A DNA stretch of 40,893 nt from Candidatus Wildermuthbacteria bacterium RIFCSPHIGHO2_01_FULL_48_25 (GCA_001823155.1 MHTR01000023.1:1-40893); one strand, 5' to 3'. Positions 8,556 to 17,551 are shown, counted from the stretch's first letter. The notes: generated by a model not told the origin, from the sequence alone. Program-made: numbers and translations.

Positions 8556-8590
8556 ATAAAAAAGAGGGCTGGTTTTGACACCAACCCCCA
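8556..8590 (-). terminator. Intrinsic terminator of the gene at 8598-9620
   Basis: On the minus strand GGGTTGG pairs with CCAGCCC, allowing one G-U pair, and is followed by TCTTTTTTAT. Confidence 0.75.
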
Positions 8591-8597
8591 CCTGTGC

Positions 8598-9620
8598 CTA
8601 CTGTTGGATAAGTCCCGCAAGCACGGCGTTCTCCCGAGAGAGGAGATAAACTGTTCTCCCTGAAGGAGAAATGGAATGAATTATCCACTTTCCCTCAATG
8701 AGAACTGTGCTTGACTGCTGGGTTTCCGGCCAGTCGCCAATCACCTTGCCGTCGCCATTGAGATCTTGTAGGACCACAACGTCTCCAAGGTTCTTGAACA
8801 TCCCGTATCCGCTCCGTTCCTGGAGCGCGAAGAACCTATCGGTTTCCGAAATTCTTCCGACCCGCACACTCACCGTCTGAATGCCTACGCTCACCGCACT
8901 AACTGGTTGAGCCATCTCTGCGACGATGCGAAGGGCAGTCGGGATATCTCCCTCTTCCCCAAAATCAACGGCGTAGGAATTCACCTCGATTGCGTGGCTC
9001 TGCACAAGAGAATACGCGTACGCATCCGCCAGTGAACCGTTGAGCTCTCTGCCAACGTAGAGCGTCCCCGGGTTTTGGAAACCTTCTGGTAAAGGATCTA
9101 TGATGTCAGCCATTATGGCGAGCATGCCTCGAGATCCAACCCTGAAAACTCCGTAGTAACCAACACCCCTTGCCTGCGGAGCATCCTTCATCTCCAGGGG
9201 CTTCTCTCGCGCGAGTGTCTTTTCCTGCCCCGAGTAACCTCCAAGGATGTTGAGGTCTGCGATGTTGTCCCCCGATATATCAATCGTGGTTATGGCAACA
9301 AGAGGCAACGGGGTAGAAGTAGGCGTTGGCGAAGAGACAGACGCGGCAGTCACTTCTACGGTTGGCACCTGCGTAGGTGCCGAAACCACGGTTGCTCCAA
9401 CAGCGGTCTCTGTTGGCTGCGCCAGGGCTGTACCCGTTGGAACGAACACCGGCGTTGCCGTCGGCTGCGTCAACACTCCAGCTGTCGACGAAACTACAGG
9501 CGTAGAATCAACAGTTGAAACCGGCTTATCGCCACCACTCCGCATCACGAGAAAAGCTACTCCCACTGCTACGAACGCAACGAACACTCCGGTCAAAACC
9601 ATTAACGCTTTACGGCTCAT
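8598..9620 (-). CDS. Membrane-anchored extracellular protein with Thr/Pro-rich stalk
   Basis: The start is set at the ATG at 9620 (MSRKALMVLTGV), preceded by GGGGAGGG at suitable spacing. The track start at 9749 lies in the promoter region. The 340-residue protein has a membrane helix at about residues 5-25, a Thr/Pro/Ser/Val-rich stalk to about residue 120, and a beta-rich domain with TIDISGDNIADLN and QDLNGDGKVIGDW. The last two look like FG-GAP or EF-hand-type calcium loops. It neighbours the other membrane-anchored protein at 7659 on the same strand, but each has its own terminator. Function unknown. Confidence 0.75.
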   Translation of the reverse strand: MSRKALMVLTGVFVAFVAVGVAFLVMRSGGDKPVSTVDSTPVVSSTAGVLTQPTATPVFVPTGTALAQPTETAVGATVVSAPTQVPTVEVTAASVSSPTPTSTPLPLVAITTIDISGDNIADLNILGGYSGQEKTLAREKPLEMKDAPQARGVGYYGVFRVGSRGMLAIMADIIDPLPEGFQNPGTLYVGRELNGSLADAYAYSLVQSHAIEVNSYAVDFGEEGDIPTALRIVAEMAQPVSAVSVGIQTVSVRVGRISETDRFFALQERSGYGMFKNLGDVVVLQDLNGDGKVIGDWPETQQSSTVLIEGKWIIHSISPSGRTVYLLSRENAVLAGLIQQ

Positions 9621-9748
9621 GGGTATCCCTCCCCAATACTGAACCTCGCCAGAACATATAACCCGAGATCCGCCATCCACCAACTGGCAGAGCAGACTTC
9701 TCGTAACTACCTCCAGCGAACCATAAATAAAGTCACCTGTCAATTCCA

Positions 9749-9767
9749 AACTAGGGTTACCCTAATT
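9749..9767. repeat. 19-nt triloop palindrome, AACTAGGG TTA CCCTAATT
   Basis: This is one copy of the intergenic subfamily with a single mismatch in the second arm. A further half copy (AACTAGGG) overlaps the nearby plus-strand promoter. Confidence 0.75.
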
Positions 9768-9796
9768 TGGATAATTTGGCGAAACTAGGGTATAGT
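9767..9796 (+). promoter_or_regulatory. Promoter of the SDR gene
   Basis: TTGGAT and TATAGT are separated by 18 nt. The half-palindrome AACTAGGG sits immediately upstream of the -10, so the repeat may act as an operator. Confidence 0.5.
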
Positions 9797-9840
9797 GTGC
9801 GAAGGGTACAAAAGCACATTACACAAAGAAAGGACAGGCG

Positions 9841-10998
9841 ATGACGACGCTACTGGTCACTGGAGCAACAGGCACTGTTGGCCAAATCGTCGTGCGCCTT
9901 CTCCTTGAGAGAGGACACGACGTTATCGCACTTGTGCGGGGAAAAAATGGAGAAAACGCGCAGGAACGCATGAGGAAAATCGTTCCTGGCGCGGAACGCC
10001 TCACGGTTCTTGAGGGAGACATTTTGGAACCGTTCGCGGGAGTGCGCACCGGAGATATAGCGCAGCTCTACGGAAACGTTCACGGGCTCGTGCACAGCGC
10101 GGCAAGCATTAAGTTCATTGAAACCCCAGACAAACTCGTTCACCGAACGAATGTTGAGGGCACCAAGAACGCGCTGAATCTTGCTTCGGCTCTGCGCATT
10201 CCTGCGATCTGTTACGTAGGCACGGCGTACGCCAACGGAAACAAATCGTTCTGCCTCGAAGACGCAGTGCCGGTTGACCCGCTCATTCAGCGAAACGCCT
10301 ATGAACTTTCGAAGGCACTGGCTGAAAAGCTCGTGCGAGAGTCGGGGATCCCATTCTCCATTCTGCGTCCCGCTATTGTCACGGGTGATTACCACACTGG
10401 ATTCACCCCTGAAGTCAATAGCGGATACGGAGGATGGTTCGAGGTCTTGTTCCGCCATGGTAAAGCGATTCAAAAAGAGTGGAAACAGGACCCCCAAAAG
10501 CTTCTGGGGTCGGGAATTCACGTTGACTCGCAGGGAGTCATTACCCTTCCCATTACCATCAGTGCCACCAAGGTGGGACCACTCCACTTGGTGCCACGCG
10601 ATTGGGTGGGAAGCACGCTAGTCGGATTGATTGAGAGCCCAGTACAGAACATGACGTTCCACCTCACGCATCCGAATCCGCCAAGCGTAAAGTTTGTCAT
10701 TGAACAATCCCTGGAACATCTGGGAATACGCGGTTTCAAAATTGGGTCAAGTGACCATGCGCCATCGGGCCGCGCTGGCGCAATTCAAAGAGTCATACAA
10801 GGACAATTGGCGCAGTTTAACCCCTACACGCGCCAGGACGTTCAAAAGTTTTCGAACTCCAACACCAGAGAAGTGCTGGGACCAAGGTGGGTGGCACCGC
10901 CTCCCATTACTCCCGACTATTTCGCGCGACTTCTCGATTACGCAATTTCCCAAAACTTCGGGCGAGAACGGGAACTTGTGAGCACAGGCAGAACGTAA
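9841..10998 (+). CDS. Extended SDR family NAD(P)-dependent epimerase/reductase
   Basis: The 385 residues form a Rossmann oxidoreductase. VTGATGTVGQ is the cofactor loop, LVHSAASIKF the HxAA motif, and YELSKALAE the YxxxK catalytic pair. The extended C-terminal part resembles the thioester-reductase/NAD-binding-4 branch of extended SDRs, although this is a weak call. The start is supported by AAAGGA 7 nt upstream. It is monocistronic, with a terminator overlapping its 3' end. The substrate cannot be told; a nucleotide sugar or lipid-linked group is possible. Confidence 0.85.
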   Translation: MTTLLVTGATGTVGQIVVRLLLERGHDVIALVRGKNGENAQERMRKIVPGAERLTVLEGDILEPFAGVRTGDIAQLYGNVHGLVHSAASIKFIETPDKLVHRTNVEGTKNALNLASALRIPAICYVGTAYANGNKSFCLEDAVPVDPLIQRNAYELSKALAEKLVRESGIPFSILRPAIVTGDYHTGFTPEVNSGYGGWFEVLFRHGKAIQKEWKQDPQKLLGSGIHVDSQGVITLPITISATKVGPLHLVPRDWVGSTLVGLIESPVQNMTFHLTHPNPPSVKFVIEQSLEHLGIRGFKIGSSDHAPSGRAGAIQRVIQGQLAQFNPYTRQDVQKFSNSNTREVLGPRWVAPPPITPDYFARLLDYAISQNFGRERELVSTGRT

Positions 10999-11013
10999 GT
11001 TCTGCTTTTTTCT
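10988..11013 (+). terminator. Intrinsic terminator of the SDR gene
   Basis: GCAGAAC, loop GTAA, GTTCTGC, then TTTTTTC. The stem begins inside the last codons of the gene. Confidence 0.9.
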
Positions 11014-11023
11014 TTGCGGAACT

Positions 11024-11040
11024 GATATAATATCTGAATG
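11024..11040 (+). promoter_or_regulatory. Extended -10 promoter of the histidine kinase, probably leaderless
   Basis: TGATATAAT contains a perfect TATAAT, which ends 6 nt before the ATG at 11038. No Shine-Dalgarno sequence can fit. Confidence 0.65.
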
Positions 11041-12600
11041 AACGTTTTTGCTCTTTCGGGCATTCTTATTGGAACCACGAGCACTGCCATGGCGGTTTTG
11101 ATGATCCTTATTGGAAAGGAAAAGCTCCACCACATTTGGGGCTTGTTTTGCACGGCTGTCGCGGTGTGGGGGTTTGGCGCCTACCAAATAGCAACCACGA
11201 GTAATATTGCGCAGGCAGAACTCTGGTGGAGAATAACGCACCTCGGAGTTATTTTCATCCCCATTCTGTTCATGCACTTTGTATCAGAGTTCTTAAAACT
11301 CAAAAACAAGCCCTTCATTGTTTCTCTCTATACCCTTGGCTTCTTGTTCTTAGCTCTCAACGCGAAAGGGGATCTCTTCATTGCCAGCATGCGCTGGGTG
11401 TTCAACCAGTTTTACTATGACTCGCCCCCAGGCATTTTCTACATTCCTTTCACTTTCTTTTTCATAGGGTTGGTCATCTTGAGCCATTATATTCTCTGGA
11501 GAGCATTGAGAACCGCAACGGGGTTGAAGAAAAAGCAGATCCAGTATTTTTTCGCGGGCATGCTCGTAAGTTTCGCAGGTGGCAGTTTGAGCTTCCTTCC
11601 TGTGTACGGAATAGATTTTTATCCCATATTCAACCTGTTTGCCTTTCTCTACACCCCTATTCTCACCTTTGCCATTTTGCGAAAACAGCTGTTTGACATA
11701 CGGCTTGTGTTAACCCAGTTCTTGGTAGGAGCCATTGCTATTCTTTTACTCTTCAACTTCTTCACCTCTTCTTCGTTCTTTGAATACGCGTGGAAAGGAA
11801 CTTTATTTGTGGCTTTCTTGCTCGCGGGATACTTACTTATCAAGAGCGTGCTTAATGAGATTCGAATACGTGAGCAATTGGAAGAGGCGCTCACAAAACT
11901 CAAAGAGCTCGACAAAGCAAAGTCTGAATTCCTTTCCATTGCTTCGCACCAACTGCGAGCGCCGTTAACTGCCATTAAAGGATACTTATCCATGCTCATG
12001 GAAGGAACGTATGGAACAGTGGGGGAACAACAAAAGAGGCCCATGCAGAACGTGTATGATTCAAACGAGCGCATGATAAAACTCGTCAACGACTTGTTGA
12101 ACATTTCGCGCATTGAATCAGGAAAGGTGGAGATGAAAATGGAAGAGGGGAGTGTTGAAAAAATTCTGGAGAGCGTGGTGCAGGAACTTCAGGTAAAGGC
12201 GCACGAAAAACGCTTGGACCTGGTATTCGAAAAACCACAAAGTCCTTTATCTCTTTTCCGCTTTGATAAAGAAAAGATGCGCAATGTGGTGCTGAATCTC
12301 GTGGATAACGCCATTCACTACACAGAGCAGGGCAGCGTAAAGGTACAAGCCAGACAAACCGCGCAAAACACGATTATCTCGGTTACGGACACAGGGCTTG
12401 GCATGCGAGAAGAAGAAATAGCGCGGTTGTTCCAGAGCTTTACCAGAGGTGAAACAGGGAACAGGGCATGGGCAGAGGGTTCGGGTTTGGGCCTCTATAT
12501 CGCGAAACAATTCGTTGCTTTGCACAGGGGGAGGATATGGGCGGAGAGCAAAGGACAAGGCAAAGGTTCAACCTTTTTTGTGGAATTGCCTCTGGCATAA
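11038..12600 (+). CDS. Membrane sensor histidine kinase with 7TM N-terminal region
   Basis: The 520-residue protein has about seven or eight membrane helices in residues 1-270, resembling the HisKA_7TM sensor type. A coiled linker (EQLEEALTKLKELDKAK) follows, then the HisKA phosphoacceptor segment SIASHQLRAPLTAIKG with the phosphorylated His. The HATPase_c domain has NLVDNAIHYT (N box), DTGLGM (G1) and GSGLGLYIAKQF (G2). No response regulator is adjacent, so it is an orphan kinase in this window. It is followed after 23 bp by aspS, which has its own -10 box. Confidence 0.92.
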   Translation: MNVFALSGILIGTTSTAMAVLMILIGKEKLHHIWGLFCTAVAVWGFGAYQIATTSNIAQAELWWRITHLGVIFIPILFMHFVSEFLKLKNKPFIVSLYTLGFLFLALNAKGDLFIASMRWVFNQFYYDSPPGIFYIPFTFFFIGLVILSHYILWRALRTATGLKKKQIQYFFAGMLVSFAGGSLSFLPVYGIDFYPIFNLFAFLYTPILTFAILRKQLFDIRLVLTQFLVGAIAILLLFNFFTSSSFFEYAWKGTLFVAFLLAGYLLIKSVLNEIRIREQLEEALTKLKELDKAKSEFLSIASHQLRAPLTAIKGYLSMLMEGTYGTVGEQQKRPMQNVYDSNERMIKLVNDLLNISRIESGKVEMKMEEGSVEKILESVVQELQVKAHEKRLDLVFEKPQSPLSLFRFDKEKMRNVVLNLVDNAIHYTEQGSVKVQARQTAQNTIISVTDTGLGMREEEIARLFQSFTRGETGNRAWAEGSGLGLYIAKQFVALHRGRIWAESKGQGKGSTFFVELPLA

Positions 12601-12606
12601 CCTAAT

Positions 12607-12626
12607 GATATACTGGCACAAGCATG
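12607..12626 (+). promoter_or_regulatory. Extended -10 promoter of aspS, near-leaderless
   Basis: TGATATACT ends 9 nt before the ATG at 12624. No Shine-Dalgarno sequence is seen. Confidence 0.55.
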
Positions 12627-14042
12627 CAACGAACATTGAGCTCAGAAACGCTTTCCCAAGTTGGGAAAACCGTGAAACTCGCGGGCTGGATACAAACCCG
12701 CAGAGACCACGGCAAAATCATCTTTTTTGACCTTCGGGATTCTGGAGGTATTTTGCAGTTGGTATGCACGCCCCAGGAAAAGGAGGTATATGAGCTCGCG
12801 CAGACGTTGAGATCCGAGTGGGTGGTAGAGGTTGAGGGCGAAGTGAAAGAACGGCCAGACGCAATGAAGAACGCGGAGCTGGCTACCGGAAACGTTGAGG
12901 TAGGAGTGAAAAAGCTTGTGGTGCTCTCTGAAGCCAAAACTCCGCCCTTTCCTATTGATACTCCTGGATACGACATTGATGAGGAAACGCGGTTGAAATA
13001 CCGGTACCTGGATTTACGAAGACCCCGGCTCCAGAAAAACCTCAAACTGCGTTCCGAATATGTGAAAGCGGTGCGCGAATACCTTTTCAGCAAGGGATTT
13101 TTGGAAATTGAAACTCCGCTTTTAACCAAATCCACCCCCGAGGGTTCACGCGACTTTGTAGTTCCAAGCAGAGCACAGCCTGGAAAGTTCTACGCACTTC
13201 CTCAAAGCCCTCAGCAATACAAACAACTGCTCATGGTTGCCGGGTTTGAAAAGTATTTCCAGATAGCGCGGGCTTTGCGCGACGAAGACCCCAGAGCAGA
13301 CAGGGGATTTGAGCACAGCCAGGTAGACTTGGAAATGAGTTTTGTGGGAATGGAAGACGTCATGAACGTGGTGGAAGAGATGACCGTGTTCGCGGTGGAG
13401 AAAATCGGAGGGAACATAGCAAAAAAACCGTTCCCTGTGTTTACCTATGAAGAAGCAATGAAACAATTCGGGGCAGACAAGTTTGATTTGAGAACCGAAC
13501 AAGAAAAGAAAGAGGGGATACTGAGTTTTGCCTGGGTTGTGAGCTTTCCATTCTTTGAAAAAGACAAAACAGGCAAATGGACGTTCACGCACAACCCGTT
13601 TTCAGCTCCTTTGAACGAAGAACATGAAGCAATGCTTTTGAAAGGAAAGGATATTGAGAAAATCATAACTTCGCAGTATGACCTGGTGTGCAACGGTCTT
13701 GAGGTTGCAGGAGGAAGCTTGAGAACGCATAAGCCCAATGTGCTGAGAGCAGTGTTCAAAACAATGGGGTACAAAGAACAGGAGATCGAGGAACAGTTCG
13801 GGCACATGCTGGAAGCATTCTCACACGGCGCTCCTCCGCACGGCGGATGCGCGCAGGGATTTGAACGACTACTCATGGCATTCCTGGGAGAGGAGTATCT
13901 GAGAGAAGTACAGGCATTTCCCCAAACAGGCCAGGGAAGAACCTCTGTTATGGATGCACCAAGCGAACTGTCTGAAGCGCAATTGAAAGAACTCCACTTA
14001 AAGGTGCAAAACCCTTCGACTAAACTCAGGGCAGGGAAATGA
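12624..14042 (+). CDS. aspS: Aspartyl-tRNA synthetase lacking most of the GAD insertion
   Basis: A class II synthetase that charges tRNA-Asp. The 472 residues show the OB-fold anticodon domain (AGWIQTRRDHGKIIFFDLRD), then YRYLDLRRPRLQKNL, motif 2 around FQIARALRDEDPRADR and EHSQVDLEMSF, and a C-terminal GFERLLMAFLG motif 3. Bacterial AspRS usually carries a GAD domain of over 100 residues after a DKPDLR-like motif. Here DKFDLR is followed within about 20 residues by WVVSFPFFE, so the insertion is nearly gone. The last ten residues (NPSTKLRAGK) come from a CCCTTCGAC...GGGC repeat that reads to the stop. It is coupled to the next gene by ATGA. Confidence 0.93.
   Translation: MQRTLSSETLSQVGKTVKLAGWIQTRRDHGKIIFFDLRDSGGILQLVCTPQEKEVYELAQTLRSEWVVEVEGEVKERPDAMKNAELATGNVEVGVKKLVVLSEAKTPPFPIDTPGYDIDEETRLKYRYLDLRRPRLQKNLKLRSEYVKAVREYLFSKGFLEIETPLLTKSTPEGSRDFVVPSRAQPGKFYALPQSPQQYKQLLMVAGFEKYFQIARALRDEDPRADRGFEHSQVDLEMSFVGMEDVMNVVEEMTVFAVEKIGGNIAKKPFPVFTYEEAMKQFGADKFDLRTEQEKKEGILSFAWVVSFPFFEKDKTGKWTFTHNPFSAPLNEEHEAMLLKGKDIEKIITSQYDLVCNGLEVAGGSLRTHKPNVLRAVFKTMGYKEQEIEEQFGHMLEAFSHGAPPHGGCAQGFERLLMAFLGEEYLREVQAFPQTGQGRTSVMDAPSELSEAQLKELHLKVQNPSTKLRAGK
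14012..14032. repeat. CCCTTCGAC/GGGC imperfect palindrome at the end of aspS
   Basis: Its reverse complement reads GCCCTGAGTTTAGTCGAAGGG. It matches the rarA insert at 28998-29017 except in the central bases. It encodes the PSTKLRAG tail. Confidence 0.75.
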
Positions 14043-15025
14043 CAAAGAACACCTTCTACTTTTTCGCGGCGTTCCTCTTGAGTATGCCTTTGTTCATGGG
14101 CATGAATACTGTTTCAAGCACCATTGAAAACACCTACTTTTTAGCAGAACTCTCCAAAAACCCCGAGGTGCTGGCAGCAACAACCGCAAACGCAGTGCTC
14201 CAGAGCGCTTTTTTTGAGGAACAGCCGTTTCGCAACACGTCAGTTCCTTTAACTGAAGTTTCTGCAAAGGCGGCGTTCTCCTTGTTTGTCAACAAACAGG
14301 GGAATACGAATGTGCTCTTTGCCAAAAACCAGCACGAGGCCCTTCCCATTGCGAGCTTAACCAAGTTGATGACTGCTTTGGTTGTTGAAACGTATTATCC
14401 ACAAGAAGAAATAATCACCATAACCAAAGAAGCCATACAAAAAGAAGAAAACACAGGGAACTTCAATATTGGAGAGCAGTTTTTGGTAAAAGACTTGCTT
14501 CGCTCTCTTTTAGTTGAATCATCCAACGACGCCGCAGCTGCCTTTGCCCTGCAGTGGGGACGGGAAACCTTTTTGCACGCAATGAATGAAAAAGCGGAAC
14601 AGCTTTCACTCGAACACACCTCGTTCGTAGACGAAGCAGGGGTAGACCCCAACGAAGGAGAACTCATAAACCGCGCAACCGCAAAAGACCTGGCTGAACT
14701 TTCCCGCTTTGTCATGGAAAACCACCCTGAAGTGTTTTCACTCTTGAGTATGACGTCTGCCGAATTGAGAACAGCTGAGGGAAAACTGCACCACACCGTG
14801 AAAACAACCAATGATTTATTGATTTCGAATGGTTGGGAGACAAAGGTGCTGGGAGGAAAAACCGGCTGGACCCCCAAAGCAAATGGATGCCTGCTCTTGA
14901 TCCTAGAGTCACCCGACGGAAAAGGATACCTTGTAAACGTTATCCTGGGGGCCCAAGACAGGTTCGCCGAAATGAAAACCATGGTGAACTGGGTATTTGA
15001 CGCATACGAATGGAAACAACCATGA
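14039..15025 (+). CDS. D-alanyl-D-alanine carboxypeptidase (S11, DacA/PBP5-like)
   Basis: This extracytoplasmic penicillin-binding enzyme removes the terminal D-Ala from peptidoglycan stem peptides. The 328 residues include a signal or anchor helix (about residues 5-22). The three catalytic motifs are ASLTKLM (SxxK with the nucleophile Ser), SSND (SxN) and GGKTGWTPKA (KTG). FVDEAGVDPNEG lies where the family has its FxxxxGL region. There is no large C-terminal domain, so it is a short S11 member. It overlaps aspS upstream and mraY downstream, both as ATGA, and opens the cell-wall cluster. Confidence 0.93.
   Translation: MTKNTFYFFAAFLLSMPLFMGMNTVSSTIENTYFLAELSKNPEVLAATTANAVLQSAFFEEQPFRNTSVPLTEVSAKAAFSLFVNKQGNTNVLFAKNQHEALPIASLTKLMTALVVETYYPQEEIITITKEAIQKEENTGNFNIGEQFLVKDLLRSLLVESSNDAAAAFALQWGRETFLHAMNEKAEQLSLEHTSFVDEAGVDPNEGELINRATAKDLAELSRFVMENHPEVFSLLSMTSAELRTAEGKLHHTVKTTNDLLISNGWETKVLGGKTGWTPKANGCLLLILESPDGKGYLVNVILGAQDRFAEMKTMVNWVFDAYEWKQP
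14395..14403 (+). other. TTATCCACA, exact DnaA-box match inside the carboxypeptidase gene
   Basis: A 9-mer match to the DnaA-box consensus in coding sequence. On its own it is likely chance, but two further exact copies occur in palindromic elements of this window. Confidence 0.3.
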
Positions 15026-16122
15026 TTCCAGAACCCTCGCTCAATATTATTAAAATAGCAGTAGCGGGATTCTCCGCGTTCGTGCTTGCTTTGCTCTTCA
15101 CTCCCGGCCTCATACGCATTATGTACAAATACCGGCTCTGGAGAAAAGACGTTCGAACCAAGGCTTTGGGCGGAGGAGAGGTTCCCTTTTTCCAGAAGTT
15201 CCACGGAGAAGGGGAAACTGGCATTCCGCGCTTTGGGGGACTGCTTATTTGGATTGTGCCCCCCGTACTCGCTCTTATCTTCTGGCTCCTTTCGTTTACG
15301 GGTATTGGATTTTTAGAAAAGCTCAACTTCCTTTCCCGCGCCCAAACATGGCTTCCTTTAGCAACCTTGTTAGCAGCTTCCGCAGTAGGGTTTTTGGATG
15401 ACATGCTCCAGGTGGTGCTCAAACCCTCAAAGGATTTCTTTGGAAAGCTTTGGGAAGTACTGGGAAAACACGCAGGAGGAGGGCTTTCTTTAAAATACCG
15501 CTTCTTCTTGGTTGCTTTGATTGGCTTGGTGGGCGCCTGGTGGTTCTTTTACAAGCTTGAGTTCACCACTCTGCTTATCCCAGGGGTTGGAAACTTTGAT
15601 ATTGGCATTTGGTATCTTCCCTTGTTCGTGCTCGTTATGCTGGCCACCTACAGTGGGGGAGTTATCGACGGCTTGGATGGCCTAGCTGGCGGCACGTTTG
15701 CCGCCATATTCACCTCATTTGGCATTATTGCTGTTTCAAACTCGCAGATCGATCTAGCCGCGTTCTCCATTGCCATGGCAGGCGCTCTGTTTGCGTTTTT
15801 GTGGTTCAATATTCCCCCTGCCAAGTTCTACATGGGAGAAACCGGCATGATCGGGCTTACCGCCACCTTGACAGTTGTTGCCTTCCTGACCGATTCAGTC
15901 GCGGTGCTGCCGATTATAGGGATTCTGCTTGTCATGGAATCAGGCTCTGTCATTATTCAGCTGCTCTCAAAGAAGTTCCGCAAAAAGAAACTGTTTTTGG
16001 CAGCTCCCATTCACCACCACTTTGAGGCTCTGGGCTGGCCCCACTACAAGGTAACCATGCGCTTCTGGATTATTGGCGTGGTGAGTGCTATTGTGGGGGT
16101 GGCAATACGATTACTGGGCTAA
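15022..16122 (+). CDS. mraY: Phospho-N-acetylmuramoyl-pentapeptide-transferase
   Basis: This membrane enzyme transfers phospho-MurNAc-pentapeptide to undecaprenyl phosphate, making lipid I. The polytopic protein shows IPRFGGLLIW, the catalytic FLDDML, GVIDGLDGLAGG and the His-rich HHHFEALGWPHYKV loop, all diagnostic of MraY. I use the ATG at 15022, which overlaps the previous stop as ATGA, rather than the track start 12 bp upstream. Length (366 residues) fits the family. Confidence 0.95.
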   Translation: MIPEPSLNIIKIAVAGFSAFVLALLFTPGLIRIMYKYRLWRKDVRTKALGGGEVPFFQKFHGEGETGIPRFGGLLIWIVPPVLALIFWLLSFTGIGFLEKLNFLSRAQTWLPLATLLAASAVGFLDDMLQVVLKPSKDFFGKLWEVLGKHAGGGLSLKYRFFLVALIGLVGAWWFFYKLEFTTLLIPGVGNFDIGIWYLPLFVLVMLATYSGGVIDGLDGLAGGTFAAIFTSFGIIAVSNSQIDLAAFSIAMAGALFAFLWFNIPPAKFYMGETGMIGLTATLTVVAFLTDSVAVLPIIGILLVMESGSVIIQLLSKKFRKKKLFLAAPIHHHFEALGWPHYKVTMRFWIIGVVSAIVGVAIRLLG

Positions 16123-16140
16123 GTTAATGGAAAAGTAAAA

Positions 16141-17484
16141 GTGCAAAAATCAAAATTACAACTTAAAGTTGAAAAATTACGAGGAAGATATCCTCGGTTT
16201 TTTTATCGCGGCTATCGACACGAAGTCAAAGGAAAGAACTTAGAAATTACTTTTTACTTTGAAGTTCCGCCCGACATTCGATTCCACCCCAAGGTTGTAA
16301 TCAAAAACATTCCCCAAACTAAGCGAAGCTTAGTTGGACTTGAGAATCTTGTGTTTCAGCTTGGACTTATGGAAATCCCAAGTTACTGGAAAGCAACCTC
16401 GAGCCCTGAAATTGTTATTGAAGCAGGTTCTTTGAATAAAGAACAAGTAGCGTGGTGGAAAGACCTCATACTGAAGGGAATGGGGGAGTATTTCTTTCAA
16501 AACAAAATTGATTTCACCACGCCAAACTTCCTTAGCATATCTTCGGTTGGAGTTCATCCTTGGCCCGACCAAGAAAATCCTTGGTCGGGCCAAGGAAAAC
16601 CCTCTTCCCAAACCTTAGTGCCAGTTGGGGGCGGGAAAGACGGGGTGGTAACGCTCAAACTGCTTAAAAAGGGAAATATGGATATTACGCCCCTTCTTTT
16701 GAATCCAAAGCCTGAGCAAATGAAAATCCTTAGCCTGGCTAAGGCAGGAGAACCAATTGTGGTAGAGAGAATTATTGACCCAAAGCTTTTGGAGCTCAAC
16801 AAAAAAAGATATCTAAATGGGCACACGCCGTTTTCCGCGTATCTTGCGTTTCTCACGGTTTTGGCCGCGGCGCTCTTTGGCCATAAATACATCGCGCTTT
16901 CTAATGAACGAAGTTCCAATGAAGGAAATGTAAAGTACCTGGGAAAGGTTATCAATCATCAGTACTCAAAAACATTCGAGTTTGAGAAAAAGTTTCGTGA
17001 ATACAATAAGAAATACTTGGCGAAAAATATTGAATACTTCAGCTTTTTGAGACCCTTGTATGAACTGCAAATCGCAAACATATTCTCGCGGTATCCAAAA
17101 TACTTCCCGGTATTCCTGAGTTGCAATGAAGCACGGAAAACAAAGTCGGGCACACAAAGGGGAACAGGGGAGTGGTGTGGAAAATGCCCCAAGTGCCTCT
17201 TTGTATTTCTTGCTCTCTATCCTTTTATGGGAAAAAAACGCACAGTTGCCATATTCAAAAAAGATCTCCTTGAAGATAGAAAACTCAAACCTCTTCTAGA
17301 TGAACTTACAGGCAAAAGAAAATTCAAACCCTTTGAATGTGTAGGCACTATTGAAGAAAGCAAAGCCGCGCTTGCCCTCGCTTTGGGGAAAATACACGAC
17401 CACAAGATTCTGCATACTTGGAATAGCCAACACTTTTTGCCTTCGGTTTTCCAAAAATTACTTAGGCGAGCCATTGACAAATAG
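16141..17484 (+). CDS. murL: MurL-type UDP-MurNAc-L-Ala-L-Glu epimerase
   Basis: MurL converts UDP-MurNAc-L-Ala-L-Glu to the D-Glu form with ATP, replacing glutamate racemase. The 447 residues contain the PP-loop-like VGGGKDGVVTL, NGHTPFSAYLAFL, ALSNERSSNEGN, and a C-terminal Cys cluster (EWCGKCPKCLF). I recognise these as MurL-family features from memory, without alignment. Position between mraY and murD supports the role. The GTG start lies 18 bp after mraY, with a weak GGAAAAG upstream. Residues about 140-151 (PWPDQENPWSGQG) are encoded by a paired palindromic insert. Lack of this gene's activity would have to be made up by a racemase, which is not seen here. Confidence 0.8.
   Translation: MQKSKLQLKVEKLRGRYPRFFYRGYRHEVKGKNLEITFYFEVPPDIRFHPKVVIKNIPQTKRSLVGLENLVFQLGLMEIPSYWKATSSPEIVIEAGSLNKEQVAWWKDLILKGMGEYFFQNKIDFTTPNFLSISSVGVHPWPDQENPWSGQGKPSSQTLVPVGGGKDGVVTLKLLKKGNMDITPLLLNPKPEQMKILSLAKAGEPIVVERIIDPKLLELNKKRYLNGHTPFSAYLAFLTVLAAALFGHKYIALSNERSSNEGNVKYLGKVINHQYSKTFEFEKKFREYNKKYLAKNIEYFSFLRPLYELQIANIFSRYPKYFPVFLSCNEARKTKSGTQRGTGEWCGKCPKCLFVFLALYPFMGKKRTVAIFKKDLLEDRKLKPLLDELTGKRKFKPFECVGTIEESKAALALALGKIHDHKILHTWNSQHFLPSVFQKLLRRAIDK
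16559..16594. repeat. Paired mini-palindromes inside murL
   Basis: CTTGGCCCGACCAAG and CTTGGTCGGGCCAAG are exact reverse complements, 6 bp apart. The outer AA/TT pairs of the family have decayed. Confidence 0.85.
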
Positions 17485-17502
17485 GCAGGGTTAGCTAATA
17501 AT
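17474..17502 (+). promoter_or_regulatory. Promoter of the orphan gene inserted between murL and murD
   Basis: TTGACA, 17-nt spacer, AATAAT. It starts inside the last codons of murL. Confidence 0.6.
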
Positions 17503-17551
17503 GTCCAAACGGGTACTTGGGGTTCATCGTAGGTACGGAGGATACGATACC

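Noticed and set aside
14395-14403. Functional DnaA box in the carboxypeptidase gene
   Set aside because: It is isolated in coding sequence, with no palindrome nearby, so chance is the simplest explanation.
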